Positions 35,301-50,074 of a DNA stretch of 64,000 bases are shown here, piece after piece. The position numbers and the translations under genes were made by a program. The notes under the pieces are model-generated. The model was not told the origin of the DNA, searched no databases, and saw only the letters and a list, made by a program, of their open reading frames with translations. The stretch covers positions 67,501 to 131,500 of the forward strand of contig JABMCL010002678.1 of NCBI GenBank assembly GCA_018857735.1. The letters run 5' to 3'. Each line of letters starts with the position of its first letter. Position 1 is the first letter of the stretch. This DNA comes from Alviniconcha marisindica. Taxonomy: Eukaryota; Mollusca; Gastropoda; Provannidae.

Positions 35301-38300
35301 TAGTGAGAGGTTCATTTACGCTGCCACTGGTGAAGGGAAGGTTTCAGAAAAGTCTCAGATTGGTCAAAAGAAGGCTGTGGTTGTGCATCAAGGTGGTTCC
35401 ATTGTATCAGTGTATGCATGTCTATAGACAGTGCGTTAGTAGACTGATACAAGTTTGTATTTTGCATAATTTAAGGAATTTTAAATAAGTCTAGGAGCAG
35501 GAGCTGTAGGGAGGCTATGGAGGCTTTGTTTAGTATTATGACCGTTGAATGACTTGGGCCGCCAAAACTGCACCCGTTGTTCTGGGCCGACGCTTCAGAA
35601 TTTCAGTCCTGTCTTCTCGCATTTTCATAATAGCAACGTTGACGGGTATCAGTTGTTGACAGATCAGTTCATTTGACTTCTTTATCTTTATCCTTAGCGT
35701 CTTTCAAAGGCAACGCAAAGGAGGCCACTTCCTTCCCTCAGTAGGATTTATTTTCAGCTCCTTAATCCATACCCCCCCCCTCCCCCCCCTGCCCATCCAC
35801 CCATCCCCTTCCCCACTTCCTCAACCCTCTCTGACTCTGTTCTCTTTGCCAAAGGCAATGACTGAATCCCTGAATGAGTATTCAGTTATCTACATCTAGT
35901 ACCCAGAGAACATAGGCTGTGCTGTATGGAATTGGAACTGAGTCACTGGGCACTGACATGTTGGAAAATCAAAATGATATATAATAAAAATTGAATAGTA
36001 TCATAGTGGTGAATCAGAATTTCACTTGTGATATGATCGGTGATGGATGGTGATTTGCCCTGATAAAATTAAAAGTGATCAATATGAACTCCAGTGTTGA
36101 CTTGGCAATATGTTGCACTACTTTGCGATTGGACTTTGTCTTTGGAGTGTTGGGCCAGTTTCACTCGTTGTAGAAGAACTTTTGTTATTACAGACTCTCT
36201 CTTAAGTATCTGTATGTATAATGCATATATTGTAAATTGTAGGACATGAAATCAGTGTCATTTGCTGTATTTTTCATTTTCAGATGAATTAAAGAGTGTA
36301 AGTAAGTAAGTAACTTGGTGTTTTACACCCAGTCAACCATTATGGTTATATCAGGGTGAGAATTAAAGACTGAAATTTACATAATATTTGTCATAAAAGA
36401 TGTACTGTCAACAAAAACAGAAAAAAGTCAAACTGACAGGACCAAAGAAATGTTGTGTGTTGTTAATAGTCAAGTCTTTCCATAAAACTGAAAGGATAAA
36501 AAATTACCTCTCTCGTTTACCAGTTACCAATAGAGTTAGAAAGAAATCCTGAAATATGTTTGTGCTGTCGATTACTTTGTGCCAGATTTCTCTATCAGTG
36601 TGTGTGGCAACTGTTTTATAGTTAGAGGTTCAGTGTGCTTTAAGTTGGCCGTGCTGCAAGACCTTCTCCACCACCACCACCATGCTCTCTTCTCCTGCAG
36701 GCCTTGTCTTCCTTAAACCAGAACACTAATGCTGACTGATGTTGTTTTCACACCAACCACTTACCTTAGTAATTCTGATTGATTGACCCTTACTTAAGTC
36801 TTCAGCCCGGAAACCTCTTTTCCCAATAAATTATCACTCTCAGTCTCCCGCTCAGATGTTCCTTATGTTTGCATCATGATCATGCCTGCTTCCTCCCTCC
36901 CCTGCCTCCCTCCCCAAATCCCCCCAACTAAAAAAACAACAACACTCCTCTGCTTGCTACTTCTCCCTGTATCTCTGTTCTGCTTCCTGTTTCCACTCTG
37001 TCTTTGTGCCCCCCCACCCCAAAAAAAAAATCCCCCCAACTAAAAAACAAAAACTCCTGCTTGCTCCTTCTCCCTGTGTCTCTGCACCCTGTCTCCCACT
37101 GTCTGTCTCCTCTCAGTCTGTGTCCCCGCCCCCATCTCCCCAACTAGACTCAAAAACTGCTTGCTGCTTCTCCCTATGTCTCTGCACCCTGTCTCCCACT
37201 GTCTCCTCTCAGTCTGTGTCCCCGCCCCCATCTCCCCAACTAAAAAACAAAACTCCTCTGCTTGCTCCTTCTCCCTGTGTCTCTGCACCCTGTCTCCCAC
37301 TGTCTGTCTCCTCTCAGTCTGTGTCCCCACCCCCATCTCCCCAACTAAAAAACAATAACTCCTCTGCTTGCTCCTTCTCCCTGTGTCTCTGCACCCTGTC
37401 TCCCACTGTCTGTCTCCTCTCAGTCTGTGTCCCCACCCCACCTCCCCAACTAAAAACAAAAACTCCTATGCTTGCTGCTTCTCCCTGTGTCTCTGCACCC
37501 TGTCTGCTCTCAGTCTGTGTCCCCGCCCCCATCTCCCCAGCTAAAAAACAAAAACTCCTCTGCTTGCTCCCTCACCATGGGTCTGCCTGGCTCCGTCTCC
37601 CACTCTGTCTCCTCTCAGTCTCTGTGCCCCCACCCCCACCCGATTTCCCCAGCTAAGAAACAAAAACTCCTCTGCTTGTTCCCTCTCCCTGTGTCTGTCC
37701 CACAACCTGTCTCCACTCTCTGTCCCCTCTCAGTCTCTGTGCCCTCACCCCCACCCCATCTCCCCAGCTAAGAAACAAAAACTCCTCTGTTTGTTCCCTC
37801 TCCCCGTGTCTGTCCCAAACCTGTCTCCACTTTCTGTCCCCTCTCAGTCTCTGTGCCCCCACCCCCACCCCATCTCCCCAACTAAAAACAAAAACTCCTC
37901 TGCTCGCTCCAGCTTCCTGTGTGAGTGTGTCTCTGCCCAGCTCCCTGTCTCCCTCTCTGTCTCCCTTCTGTCTCTGTCTGCCTCCCCCCCCCCCCCCCCC
38001 CAAGTCTAAAAAAACACTAAAATTCCTCTGCTCCCTCTCCCTGTGTCTGTCCCACAACCTGTCTCCACTTTCTGTCCCCTCTCAGTCTCCTCTGCTTGCT
38101 CCGGCTTCCTGTGTGAGTGTGTCTCTGCCCAGCTCCTGTCCCTCCCTGTCTGCTCTGTCTCCCCCCTAAAACTAAAATCCTCTGCTCCCTCTCCCTGTGT
38201 CTGTCCCCCGTTCATTGTCCCTCATCTCTTGCCCCCACCCCCACCCCTCTCCCACAACAAAAACTAAAATCCCTCTGCTCCCTCTCCCTGTGTCTGTCCC

Positions 38301-41300
38301 ACAACCTGTCTCCACTTTCTGTCCCCTCTCAATCTCTGTGCCCCCCCCCACCCCATCTCCCCAACTAACAAACAAAAACTCCTCTGCTTGCTCCAGCTTC
38401 CTGTGTGAGTGTGTCTCTGCCCAGCTCCCTGTCTCCCACTCTGTCTCCTGTCTCTCTCTGTCTCTGTACACCCCCCACCCCCCACCCCCCATCTAAAAAA
38501 ACAAAAACTCCTCAGCTTGCTTCCTCTCCCTGTGTCTCTGCCCTGCACCCTGTCTCCTCTTGTCCCCCCAGTCCCCAAAAAAAAACCAAAAAACACAACA
38601 AACAAACACACACAACAAAAACAACAACAACAACTAAAACTCCTCTGCTTGCTCCCTCTCCCTGTGTTTCTGCCCTGCGCCCTGTCTCCCACTCTCTGTC
38701 TCCTCCTTAGTCCCCCCCCAAAAAAACAACAACAACAACAACTACTAAAAAACTAAAACTCCTCTGCTTGCTCCCTCTCCCTGCATCTGCCCGGCCACCT
38801 GTCTCCACTTTCTGTCCCCTCTGGGTCTCTGTGACACTCCACTACCACCACCACCACCACCCTCTCTCCTTTAGCAGCATGAGTTTGGAAGAAAAACAGA
38901 AGAATCCGAATTAAGATCTAGGAGGAAGGGTGTTAATTAATATTTACAGCTGAGTGAATGGCAGCAACAGAAGCCCTGGAGGAGTCGCCCAGATCTGGAG
39001 ATGTGAGAAGAGCTGGGATCAAACCAGTATTAACTGTTATGACACACACACAGAGGGAGAGAGAGAGAGGTGTTTTGTGGGCTCTCACTGCCACATCATC
39101 AAGCCATCTGTCAGGAGACAGGGAGCTGGGCAGAGACACACTCACCCAGGAAGCGGGCGCAAGCAGAGGAGTTTTAGTTTTTTAGTTGGGGGGCGGGCAC
39201 AGAGAGAGAGTGGAAACAGGAACAAGCCTCTTGTTTGCACTCAGTTTCAAGCCCTTGGTATCTGTTTAGAGGATGCACAGGTCGTGCAGTTTGCACAGCT
39301 TCTCCTTTCAGGTGTTTTTCTGTCGTTTTATTCTTCCTCATCATTTTGTTTCTCAGATTTGGCCTTTTTGCAATTTTTAGGGCATGGACACTTTTCTCTG
39401 ACCATTCGTGCCTAAAGTTGACTCGGGCACGATATCATTATCATGATGTTTTTTGTTGCACGATCAGGTCAGCTCCTGCATCACACATTCACGGCTTGAC
39501 AAACATGAAGGAATGAATCCAATCGGAATCCATCCTGTGCTTTGTCATTTTAATGGCAATGCATCAGAGAAACTCAAACACCAGACTGTTATACTCTATA
39601 GTGTTAATTAATGTTAAAATCGTGCCCTTTTCCCCCCACAAATGAACTCGGCAGGGAAGCTGTGTTATCTTCTTCTTCTACTTTTTGTTTATTATTATTT
39701 TTGTTTTTGTTTTTTAATGTAAAATACTTCTTGAATCTTGGGATGGAAAAATGTTTTTTTGATGGAACTGGAAGTGACTGGCAAACAATCACCTTTATGT
39801 TTTGTAATACCACCCCCTGCTAGCCAAGTTAACAATGAAACCAAACACACATGTACGCGTGCACACACACACACACACACCCTAAAAACAGATGGCTTGA
39901 AATTAAGTACAGTGTTTATTATTTTTAATAAATTTTGTGTTCATGACTTTTTCAGAACAAATATAGGGTGGCAGTTTTACATTTCTCTGTGCACAGACAT
40001 ATATATTTCATCATGTATGTTTTGATTCACATGTAAATTTTAACTGCCAAATGTGAGGTGACAGTCATTTGTGTTTTGCATTCATGGATGTTCCCTTTCC
40101 AATCCATACTTAATGTATTTCAGCTACTACATATTGAGTGACAGTTGCATTGAAGCGTCTCTTTCTGGATCAAATATATCTTCATTTGGTACATTTGCAT
40201 CAACATATTCTGTTTCAGTTTCACATTATGCTTATAAAATACTCTAGGCGACAGCTACTTTAAGTTTTTCTGTAAACTATAGTATAAATATTTGCATCGG
40301 TTTATTGTGTATTCCAGCTACTCTGCAGAGAGCATCGCTCAGAAGGTGTCCATGTTTCGTAAGATGCTGATGGACAAAGAGGGGGTCACAGATTCGCCAC
40401 TGGACAAAGATGAACACGGAAGACCAATGTAAGTAGACAGCCTCTAGCAAGGATTTTTCTTTTTTAACATTTTATTTCTCTCTCATAAACAGTCTCTTTG
40501 CATTGATGTGTCACCGAATGCATAGTTAATACTAATATTAATAATAATAGTTGGGTTTTTAGCAGTATGCTTAGATATAAAATGAATTGTCCCTCTTAGT
40601 GACATTAACTTGGTCTTGGACAGTGCTGTGTGTGTAGTTGGAGACTATGCATGTGTTGGTACTGCTGGTGTTCCTGTTACACAATGCATGTGATCATAAG
40701 GATAACTGGAATAAGGAATATACACCAGGAACTATGATATACTAAAAGTAAAACCCTGTTATTCTTATTAATCCAGGACTGATTTATTATGATCATGCAC
40801 AGGAGCCAGTACGGTGAAGGTGACCTGTAAATGTAATGCACAATAGAATTCTGGGCTTTAATTTAACATTTTAAGCTTAAATTTGCGAGAGACTTGCACT
40901 GGGTTTGAGTGGGTAAAAAGGACTTCAAACTGTTTAGGAGTTGGGCACGGAATCCGTATCACACACACATGGTGGATTTCTTCTTAACTCCTCCCTGCAT
41001 TTCCGCGCTTGACCTCAAAAAGATTTTGTCAACATTGATCTTCCGGCCCATAAACCAGAAACAAAAAAGCCACGGAAGCCACATCATTATCACTCTCATC
41101 CTCCTCTCCCTCATCATCATCATCTTCAGGGGTGAACCAGGTCAGTCAAGCGCGCACCGGAGATTGGACTGCTGAAGTTTGATGTCAACAGGGAATGTCA
41201 AGTGCGGGCGAAGTATGAATCGCCATGATAAGCAGGGCGTGATCCTTGGCCTTTGGGTGCAGGACATTCCGCGGGACAAGACAGCCCCACCTCCACAAAC

Positions 41301-42500
41301 CCCGATAGCACCAGAACTAAATGAGTTCCGCCGCCGGAAGATATGTTGAGGACGACGTCGCTGTGGCGTGGGCTATTGTGTGGGGCCGTCAGGACCAGGC
41401 TGTGTGAGAGAGGTCTCCAGCCGCCAGGGGGCTTTGATGAACGCTGCCGAGCCTCCCCGTCTTCCCCCTCCTTGGCATTAGCCCTCTTCTCCTCAGGCCC
41501 TGTCTGCCCAGAAACTTAATTTCCACAGCAAATATTTGTGAAAGTCCAGAAATCAAGTTATGTCCACTGGCGGTGCGTGACCAAAGCGGGCAAATTCACT
41601 TACCCCCTTTCCTCTGTCAAGCCAATCAGGGAGAAATAATGATGGGTGGCCGGGAGGGTGGCCCCTGGGCAACGAAGCCTTTGTGAGCGCCACTCAACAG
41701 GGTGAGAGTGAGGTGGCACCTCCTTAATAGTCTGGCTCTGGTACTAAATAGGGGAGGTCTGAGCTGGGGGTACAGACTCCAAGATTTACCGGGTGCTGTC
41801 AGTTAGAGTCTACGGAACTGTTTGACTGCGAAGATGAGAAGAGGGAGCTGTTCAGAGCTATTGTACGTGTGCATGTCCAAGCTCAGAAGTGTGGTCTGAG
41901 AGCGCCAAGCTAGAGGGAACATAAGACCTGTCTCGTCTTTGTCAAATTTATTATTATTATTATATATATTATATATATGTAGTTATCCTTTTTCTAACAT
42001 TAGCCTGACGTTCAGAAGCAAACAGTTACTGCATGCTGTGTCTGAGTTTAATACTGAGGTTGAATTATCTAGGGGGTTAACCAGTGCGTTGTCATATTGG
42101 TTCTTGTCACCGTATTTCATGGATAGAGGACGTGTATAGGTTATCAGAAATACTGGTTACGTTAATCACATTCATGATGCTGGCAGCCCAGGATCTAGTC
42201 AAATTGTATTTTTTATCTTTAGTCAAATTAGTGAATGTATTTTTAGTCTTCAGTCCCCTGCCCCAACTTCAGTTTTAAAAAACAACAACAACTACAAAAA
42301 ATGAAGAAAAAACACAAATTTCTCTTTCCTGTAAATGTGACACTATGTGATAGAAAATAATAAAACATGCCCCTACTCTTGCTGGGCTGTGACCAATGAA
42401 CAATGCATGAACTTTCTGTGGTTGGAATTGTCAAACTTTCTTCTGTGGGTGTGTGTGCGTGTGTGTGTGTTTGTGCACGTGTGTGTGTGAGAGAGAGAGA

Positions 42501-42534
<34 letters not shown>

Positions 42535-45500
42535 AGAAGAATAGAATTAGGAGTGTGGCCTCTGTGAGGTGCTGACAGTTGATTGATCCATATATTGTCA
42601 TTTGACGGTGGTTGAGTGGGGTTTGGCATGCCAAGTTCCCCAGGCTCAGCCAATGGTAACTGCAGCACACTCCGGGGAAAACACCCGCATCGCCGCACTG
42701 GGAGGTTAAGAAAGAAACACAAAGAAAGAAAGACGCCAGGAATTGAAAGAAACAGCCACTCATTTTTTTATTTTTTTTTGCTTCCCCTTCTCTCTCTTCC
42801 TTGTAGCTGTTCATTATGTTCCCTAGTTCAGCATTCTGGTTGACTCTCTGAAGGCTCCTGTTTCCTCAATAGCTGTCCTTTTGTAAGACAGACAAATGAC
42901 TCTGTGTTCCATTTCAGAATGTATTGATATTTTTCAAAAATTGCCTGCTTAAAAAATAAACTGCATTGTGCAATCAAGAAGGGTAACGGTTGATCTCCTT
43001 GATGGATAGATACAGAATTAAGAGTCAGCATAGACCCTGGAGAAGAATATTCTCCCGCTGCTTCTGCCTGGACTCAAACCTGTGTTTTTTTCTTCTTATA
43101 AGTCCAGTGCTCTACCACTGAGCTATCCCTGCTTCCCATTTAGACATGTTCAGTGCATACTTTCACAGTGTAACATGTTACTTGTTAGTGATCTTATAAC
43201 AGAAAACTGGGTACAGTCTGAAAATCAGCATTATTTGTATAATTTGCATTACCTGCTTTCATCTGCTTACCCGCTTTGGTAACTGTTTTGTTTCTCAGTG
43301 CTTCTGAAAACAACAACAGCAACAAAAACCGATCTGTGTGTATTCATTCATTAGGACCTTGAATTCACCTTTTGGACTTCGCTCTGAGTCTCTGTGCATG
43401 AAATTTACGCTTTAAAATTTGTAAAAAGGAGTGAAAACGCTCCTCAAAAATCTGCCAAGCAGATGATAATGTTCAGGGAGACAAACAACCCATTGTAAGC
43501 ATCGCAATACATTTTTGGAAACTGCAGTGACACAAACAGCGAGGTCACACATAGTGTCAGATGTGTTATAAATCAGTAACTAAATGTCTTGTCGATGTTC
43601 ATTGGCTGTTGCCTTAATGACCCTATACATTTTTTTATAGAAATAGTTAAGGTGACCTTATAAAACAGTGATTTGGGTGGGGGTGGGGGGGTGGGGGGTG
43701 GGGGGGAGACACACAGAAATGGACTGCCTGTCATTCTGTTTTATTTTACCAATGTTTGTGCCATGCTGAGCATTACATGTGGGCATCCCGTCTGTGTTTC
43801 TTTTCACCTGATAGACATGGCAGGTGCTTGGGGGAATAAAAGGCAGAAAGCCACTGCCAGAAATCCCCAGCCTCGTCATCAGATCATCCCACCATCTAAT
43901 GGCGTCTTGATGATGCCTCTGCCCCCCCCCCCCCCCCCCCTCTGCCTCCAAGTCCTTAATAATTGATAAGCCTTGGTAGGATCAACATTCATCAAGATTA
44001 AAGGAGCTTGACGCAGCAGACAGAGAGAGAAAGGTTTATGAAACTCCTGTTCCTTGGCAGCGTGGGTAATCCCCCAGTATTGAGCTCCTCGTCCGGAGAC
44101 ACAGAAAGGGATTTGGTCTTTTTTGTTTCGGTGCCGTGGTGCTAATGTGTCCTGTGTTTCTGCGGCTGCTACACCTTGCCCAGCTGTGACGGCCCCCTTG
44201 GAAATTGTCTTGGAGCAAAAAGCATGCTCTTGATTTTGTTTGTTGTGGTGATATCTCCTTCTTCTCTCTCCCCCCCCCCCCCCTCCCTTTTTTTAAATAT
44301 TTTTTATAGGTATTTTTGTTTACCTCATCATCGGCATTGTTGAACAGACTCCAGCTGAATATGTTTTGTTCTTGTTATTATTGTGCTATTGATTGTTCTT
44401 TTGTTAAAAAAAAAAGGGGGGGGGGGGGGTCTGCAATATTTCTTATAATGCACTATTGATTTCTTGTTATTGTTGTCACCCTGATATAACCGTACTGGTT
44501 GACTGGGTGTAAAATACCAAGGTACTTGTTGTTGGGTTGTTGTTTTTGGGGGGTGGGGCAGTGGGTTAATATTCAGTCAGTGTAGAGCTTGAGTGAGCTC
44601 AACTCATTTGCCAGTTCAGTGGAACTCTCCCTTAGACAAAATTCTGCTTCGGACAGGTAATTTCAAAATTCCTGCTTTGTATGTCTGTTTGAACTTTAAT
44701 TAGCTCAGCCTCAAGACAAATTTATGTTTGGCTAATTTCAGGTGTTCCCACCCATCTTTGTTTTGATGGGGTTCTGCAGTACACAAAATTGTACTTTGCA
44801 GCTGGTTTAGGTATTCTCAGGAAGGTTGCAGAGAATGCTGAGTAGCCAGCCGCTGTTGTGATTACTTGTACACTACAGTTATTATTATTATTTGTATTTA
44901 TTATTGATCGCTTTTATATAGCGCTATTCTCCGCTTTCGAGCAGACTCACTGCGCTCGCATGTGATTCTACATGAGTGAATAGCTTTTTACAGCACATTT
45001 TTGAATATCCACTGAAGTGGTGTACTTACAGCGCTGGCATGGCTGGTGCCACATGAAACTGCTGCCATCTCGGCGTGTCTGTGCACACCATACAACCATG
45101 CGCCATGTCACTTCATGCAAAGCCACATACGTAAGGTGTATGCGTGTTTAGCTGTAACCTGCCACCTGCACTTTTGGCAGAATGACCAGGGTCTTTTACA
45201 TGCTACTGCGGTAACACGGGGGTGGAACGGATACCAAAATAAGAGTCAGCACAGAAAGTTGACCTGGAGAAGAAAATTCTCCCCCGACTCCTGCAGGGAT
45301 TCGAACCTGCGACCTTTCGATCATGAGTCCGGCGCTCTAACCACTGAGCTATCCCCGCCCCCTACAGTTACATGTGGATGTACTTGAAAACACTGATGCA
45401 CTGACTGGCCTGATCGAACTTTCATGCACCCCAGCCTCTTAAATCCCTCCTACCCACCCACCCACCCACTCCTTTTTTTCTTCTCCTTCTCTTCTTTTCC

Positions 45501-48500
45501 CTGCCGCCTGTAGTTTTGTCCCAAACACTTCAGTGGTGTGGCGCAAACTGGCCTATTTTCAGGTTGGAAGTGAGAGGGTTAATTTCCTGTCAGTGGGTGC
45601 ACATGGCGCTGTGCCCCGCGAAGCTGTGGCCTGGGCCATCATTAATTCATACCCGCATCCCACGTGCTGCACCTCCCTGATTAAATTCCTGCCTGCCCCC
45701 CAACCCTGGCGGCAGAGGGCTAAGTTGGAGCGGCGGATCATACTGTACCCGTAGGTACTGGGCCAGCTCAGGCGGTTCCTTGCTTGATATTCAGCGTCTA
45801 TTCAGCCAGGAAGGTCAGATCAGGGCAACATACAGCTGGTCAGGTCACAGACAGAAGTCTGTGTTTGTGACAGACGTCACCTAATGTTTACAAGAGGAAC
45901 GGGGCAGAAAATGAGGTTGAATGAACCAGGGAGGTTGAACGAAGCTGGAAGGCGGAAATCGCAATAGTAGGAGAAGCATGCAAAGCTACATTCTAACCTG
46001 ATCCACCAAAGAGGCAGTGACAGCAGCACGAGCAAGCTAGGGCTCTTTTGTTGTTTGCAGCCATTCCTGCTATGGTGCTAATCATTACTCACAAAACATG
46101 CAGTGGAGAAATTGCATTTAACAAAAAAATCAAAATCAAAGGGGCGTTTTAAAAGCCTTGATTTTTAGTTTGTATTTCGATCTAACTTGCAGTGGAGAAA
46201 TTGTAGTTTAAAAATAACAGTCAAAGGAGGGTTTTAAAATCCTTGATTGTCAGTTTGTATTTTGATCTGCATATGATTGATTTGTTGAGTGAAACCGGTT
46301 TTGAGAACATTTGACCCCATTTTACCGAGCAGCATCATCAGTGAGGGACCAGCTGTGGTGAGCCCATTGCACTGAATACTTCATTTCAGTCTTATTGCAG
46401 TTAAGCACCTGTCACACTCATTGTTCAGACTGCACTGGTCTCCGAACAATGAGTCCACATTTATTGATTCGTACAGAGCTCTGCTCTGTGGAAGAGAGCA
46501 ACAAACCGATGACCTGTGCGTGGCGGTCTGACGAGGAGCACGTGCTGTGCTGTGTTGTCATTTTTCTGTGTTAGCCAACAAAAGGCAGGCCAGGGGCTCT
46601 TTATTATCCCATCAAATTAATCAACTGGGGGCTGGCCTAATTAGCTGGAGAGCACCTCTCCAATGTTTGGCGATAGACAGAAAGTGGTGGCCCTGTCACC
46701 AGGCCAGTGGATGAAACCGGGCAGAATTGAGGGTGGTGTTTTTCTGCAGCATGATTCCCGTGGCCCACATGGTGCATCAGCAGTGGGGCCAGTGCTTGTG
46801 ATGAATATTTATAATTTATCCTGTCTGCTTCTGCACACCGTGCAATGTCAGAGATCTGTGGTGCCATCCTAGGGCATGATACATCACAATTCACGTGCAT
46901 GGGTAGTTTCGTCTTTTTTTGCATACAGGTAACAGGAACCCTGAGTTACTAAAGTTAGCTGCAGGGTGGGTAGGGGAAATAGTGCCACGGGGCTAGCCGC
47001 TTACACCTGGTTTTAGCCGCAAGGTATGTAGGGGAAATAGTGCCATGGGACTAGCCACTTACACCTGGTTTTAGCCGCAGGGTAGTAGGGGAAATAGTGC
47101 CACGGGGCTAGCCACGTTTCACCTGCTTTTAGCCGCAGGGTAGGTAGGGGAAATAGTGCCATGGGGCTAGCCACTTACACCTGGTTTTAGCCACAGGGTA
47201 GTAGGGGAAATAGTGCCACGGGGCTAGCCACGTACACCTGCTTTTAGCCACAGGGTATGTAGGGGAAATAGTGCCATGGGGCTAGCCACTTACACCTGGT
47301 TTTAGCCACAGGGTAGGTAGGCGAAATAGTGCCATGGGGTGAGCCGCTTACACCTGGTTTTAGCCGCAGGGTATGTGGGGGAAATAGTGCCACGGGGCTA
47401 GCCACTTACACCTGGTTTTAGCCGCAGGGTAAGTAGGCGAAATAGTGCCACGGGGCTAGCCACTTACACCTGGTTTTAGCCGCACTGTAGGTAGGGGAAA
47501 TAGTGCCATGGGGCTAGCCACGTACACCTGGTCCCCTGCTCTGTGCAGAGAGCGACTGTTGAGCACCTAGTCCATCCAGCTTCGGACCTACTGTTATAAA
47601 GTCTGTAAAGCCTTCTTTGATAGTAAGGATGTTTCTCGGCTACCATGAGGGAAAACAAGAGAATAGGATTGATGTTGAGTGGTTGGGGTATTGGGAATAT
47701 GCGTGCCTTGTGTGCATACATATTTCATGGGGCTACAAGGAAGGACCAGCTATTCCGGGATGCTGGACGGAGAAGTCTGACAAGGGTGGTATCAGGAAAC
47801 TGGTAAAGGGGGTCTAAGAGCTGATGACAGTCCAAACACAACTCTTGACTGTACTATGAGAGACCAAACACAATTCCTGGCTGGGTGTCTGGGCCCTCTG
47901 TCGTAGACAAACAGTCCTCATCTGGTTAGCTACTTCAGCCTGTCCGGAGCAAATCCACTCTCTCCAATTCCCAAGTCCAATCACTCGCTCAGCGAGTCAC
48001 CGACTGCTTTCAACAACCAGTGGTCAGAACTTTTGTCCACCTTCCCTGATCACTGAACTGACCAGCGTTGTTTTGGCTGCAGACACTGACCGCTGTCTGT
48101 TGGATCAGGAGTCCTAAACCCAGGGGCTGTGTCCACCCACTTTATCAGTCATGCGCAGTTATTAAAGCCACAGTCATGGTCTTTGCCTTTTCTTTCATTA
48201 TGCTGAGTGGTCATCCAGCGATGGGTCTACAGGGACAGAACACAGTTCCTGGCTGGACCAACAGAACATCACAGAACCTGATAATACTCAGTATATAGAT
48301 ATAGATATATATGTGTGTGTGTGCTGTCTAGGGCACAAAGCGCTCTTTTCCCAATGATTCCCGGCTTTTCATGTGGACTGTTGGTTCACCTTTGAGAGAC
48401 ATCATGCAGCAGATTTTGTGCAATGTCTTTGGTGAATGAACTCTGGAAATGTGAGGAGAGGAGAGTAGTGGTTATTTCATATTGATTCGACTAGGTCTGA

Positions 48501-48563
48501 TTGCCCAGAGTTTGTCAGGGAAAGTTTTTTTTAAATCAAAAAGTCCCCCCACCCCCACCCCCC

Positions 48564-48623
<60 letters not shown>

Positions 48624-49159
48624 TCCTTACAAATGTTTGGTATCAGATTCATCCATGCTACTTAACATGTCGTTCACACCAGATCCTACCTTCCGCTTCC
48701 ATGCAGTAGAGAAAAAGTGAAGGTTGTTAGTTACCCTGAATGGCAGCGCCCTGCAGCCAATCAGAGTGCATTAGGGCGGAGCTAGAGGGGGAGCATTTGC
48801 ATATTGGAGAGTGGTGCGTGCAGCAGTGCTGAGCTGAGGATGCCTGTGTATTGAACACTGGCGGTGCCTGCAAGCCACAAGAGTTCTTGACATGGCATGG
48901 AGTGTTTTTGTTGGGAGTTTCGGCAGTGTAGACTTATTCTCTCCATGGTTTTCCTTGCGGTCGGTTTGGACATCTCGAAACAAATGACAGTGTGTGTGTG
49001 CAGGGTTGTTGCTTTTTTTCCCTCTGGATTTCTGGAGCTCTTTACTGTGCAGTGAGGCAAGGGGGAAAAACTTAGTGGGAGATGTTTTATGCTGAATTTA
49101 GAGAGAGAGAAGCAAAATAACTGTTTAGGGGGAAAGGGACTTTTAACTGAAAAACAAAG

Positions 49160-49244
<85 letters not shown>

Positions 49245-49979
49245 ACAAAACAACTGTTTAGGGGGAAAGGGATTTTTAACTAAAAAAACTAAACATTTGT
49301 GTATGGGTTGTTTTCATGACAGTTAGCAATAGCAGTAAAACATGGTGGAAGGTGATGAAAAGAGCAGGTCTTCTTTTTCCTGTTGGTTTAGGAGGAGATT
49401 CTGTGCTTTTTTGAATCTGGGTCTTACAATTACTGGTAACTGTGTGGAAGCATCACATCAGTAGTTATTTGCATTATGAAGTATCACAGTGTCACACTTG
49501 TAGCAGCAAGGGGTGCCTAGACTTGGGTCCATCTCAGATTGGGCTGTCACTTAGGTACCCTCAGGTGAATTTGCCAACACGTGCAAGACCTCTGGTTTTC
49601 TCTGTTAATTACGGCTTTGGCCAACAGGAAGCTCCTCTGTATTTGGGTGATCGGTTGTGAAGTGGACCATTTCACTTTGAAGGTAGTAACTGCACAACTG
49701 ACCTGAAAGCGAAAGTTTACCTCATTTATGTCGCGTGGAATACTCGGTGTTTGAAGTTGAAACTTTTTTCTGCTTCGTTTTTCTCTCTTTCTTCTCTTCT
49801 TTTCCTTTTTTTCTTTTCTTTTTTCTTCTGTCTTTTGGAGAGGTGAGGGTGGCAAAGTTAAATTCTTCTTTGAGGAAAATGGAGTAGGCAGAGTTGTTTG
49901 TGAGAGAAGACACACAGCAGTGTTTTAGGCATGGGAAGTTGTTGCAGAGGAAGAGGTGAGGGTGGGAGATTGTTGAATT

Positions 49980-50074
<95 letters not shown>

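Noticed and set aside
37006..37656. 216-codon Pro/Ser/Val-rich open frame
   Set aside because: It follows the 105-bp minisatellite unit (35 codons), recurs on both strands, and has no start context or homology; it is a by-product of repeat length.
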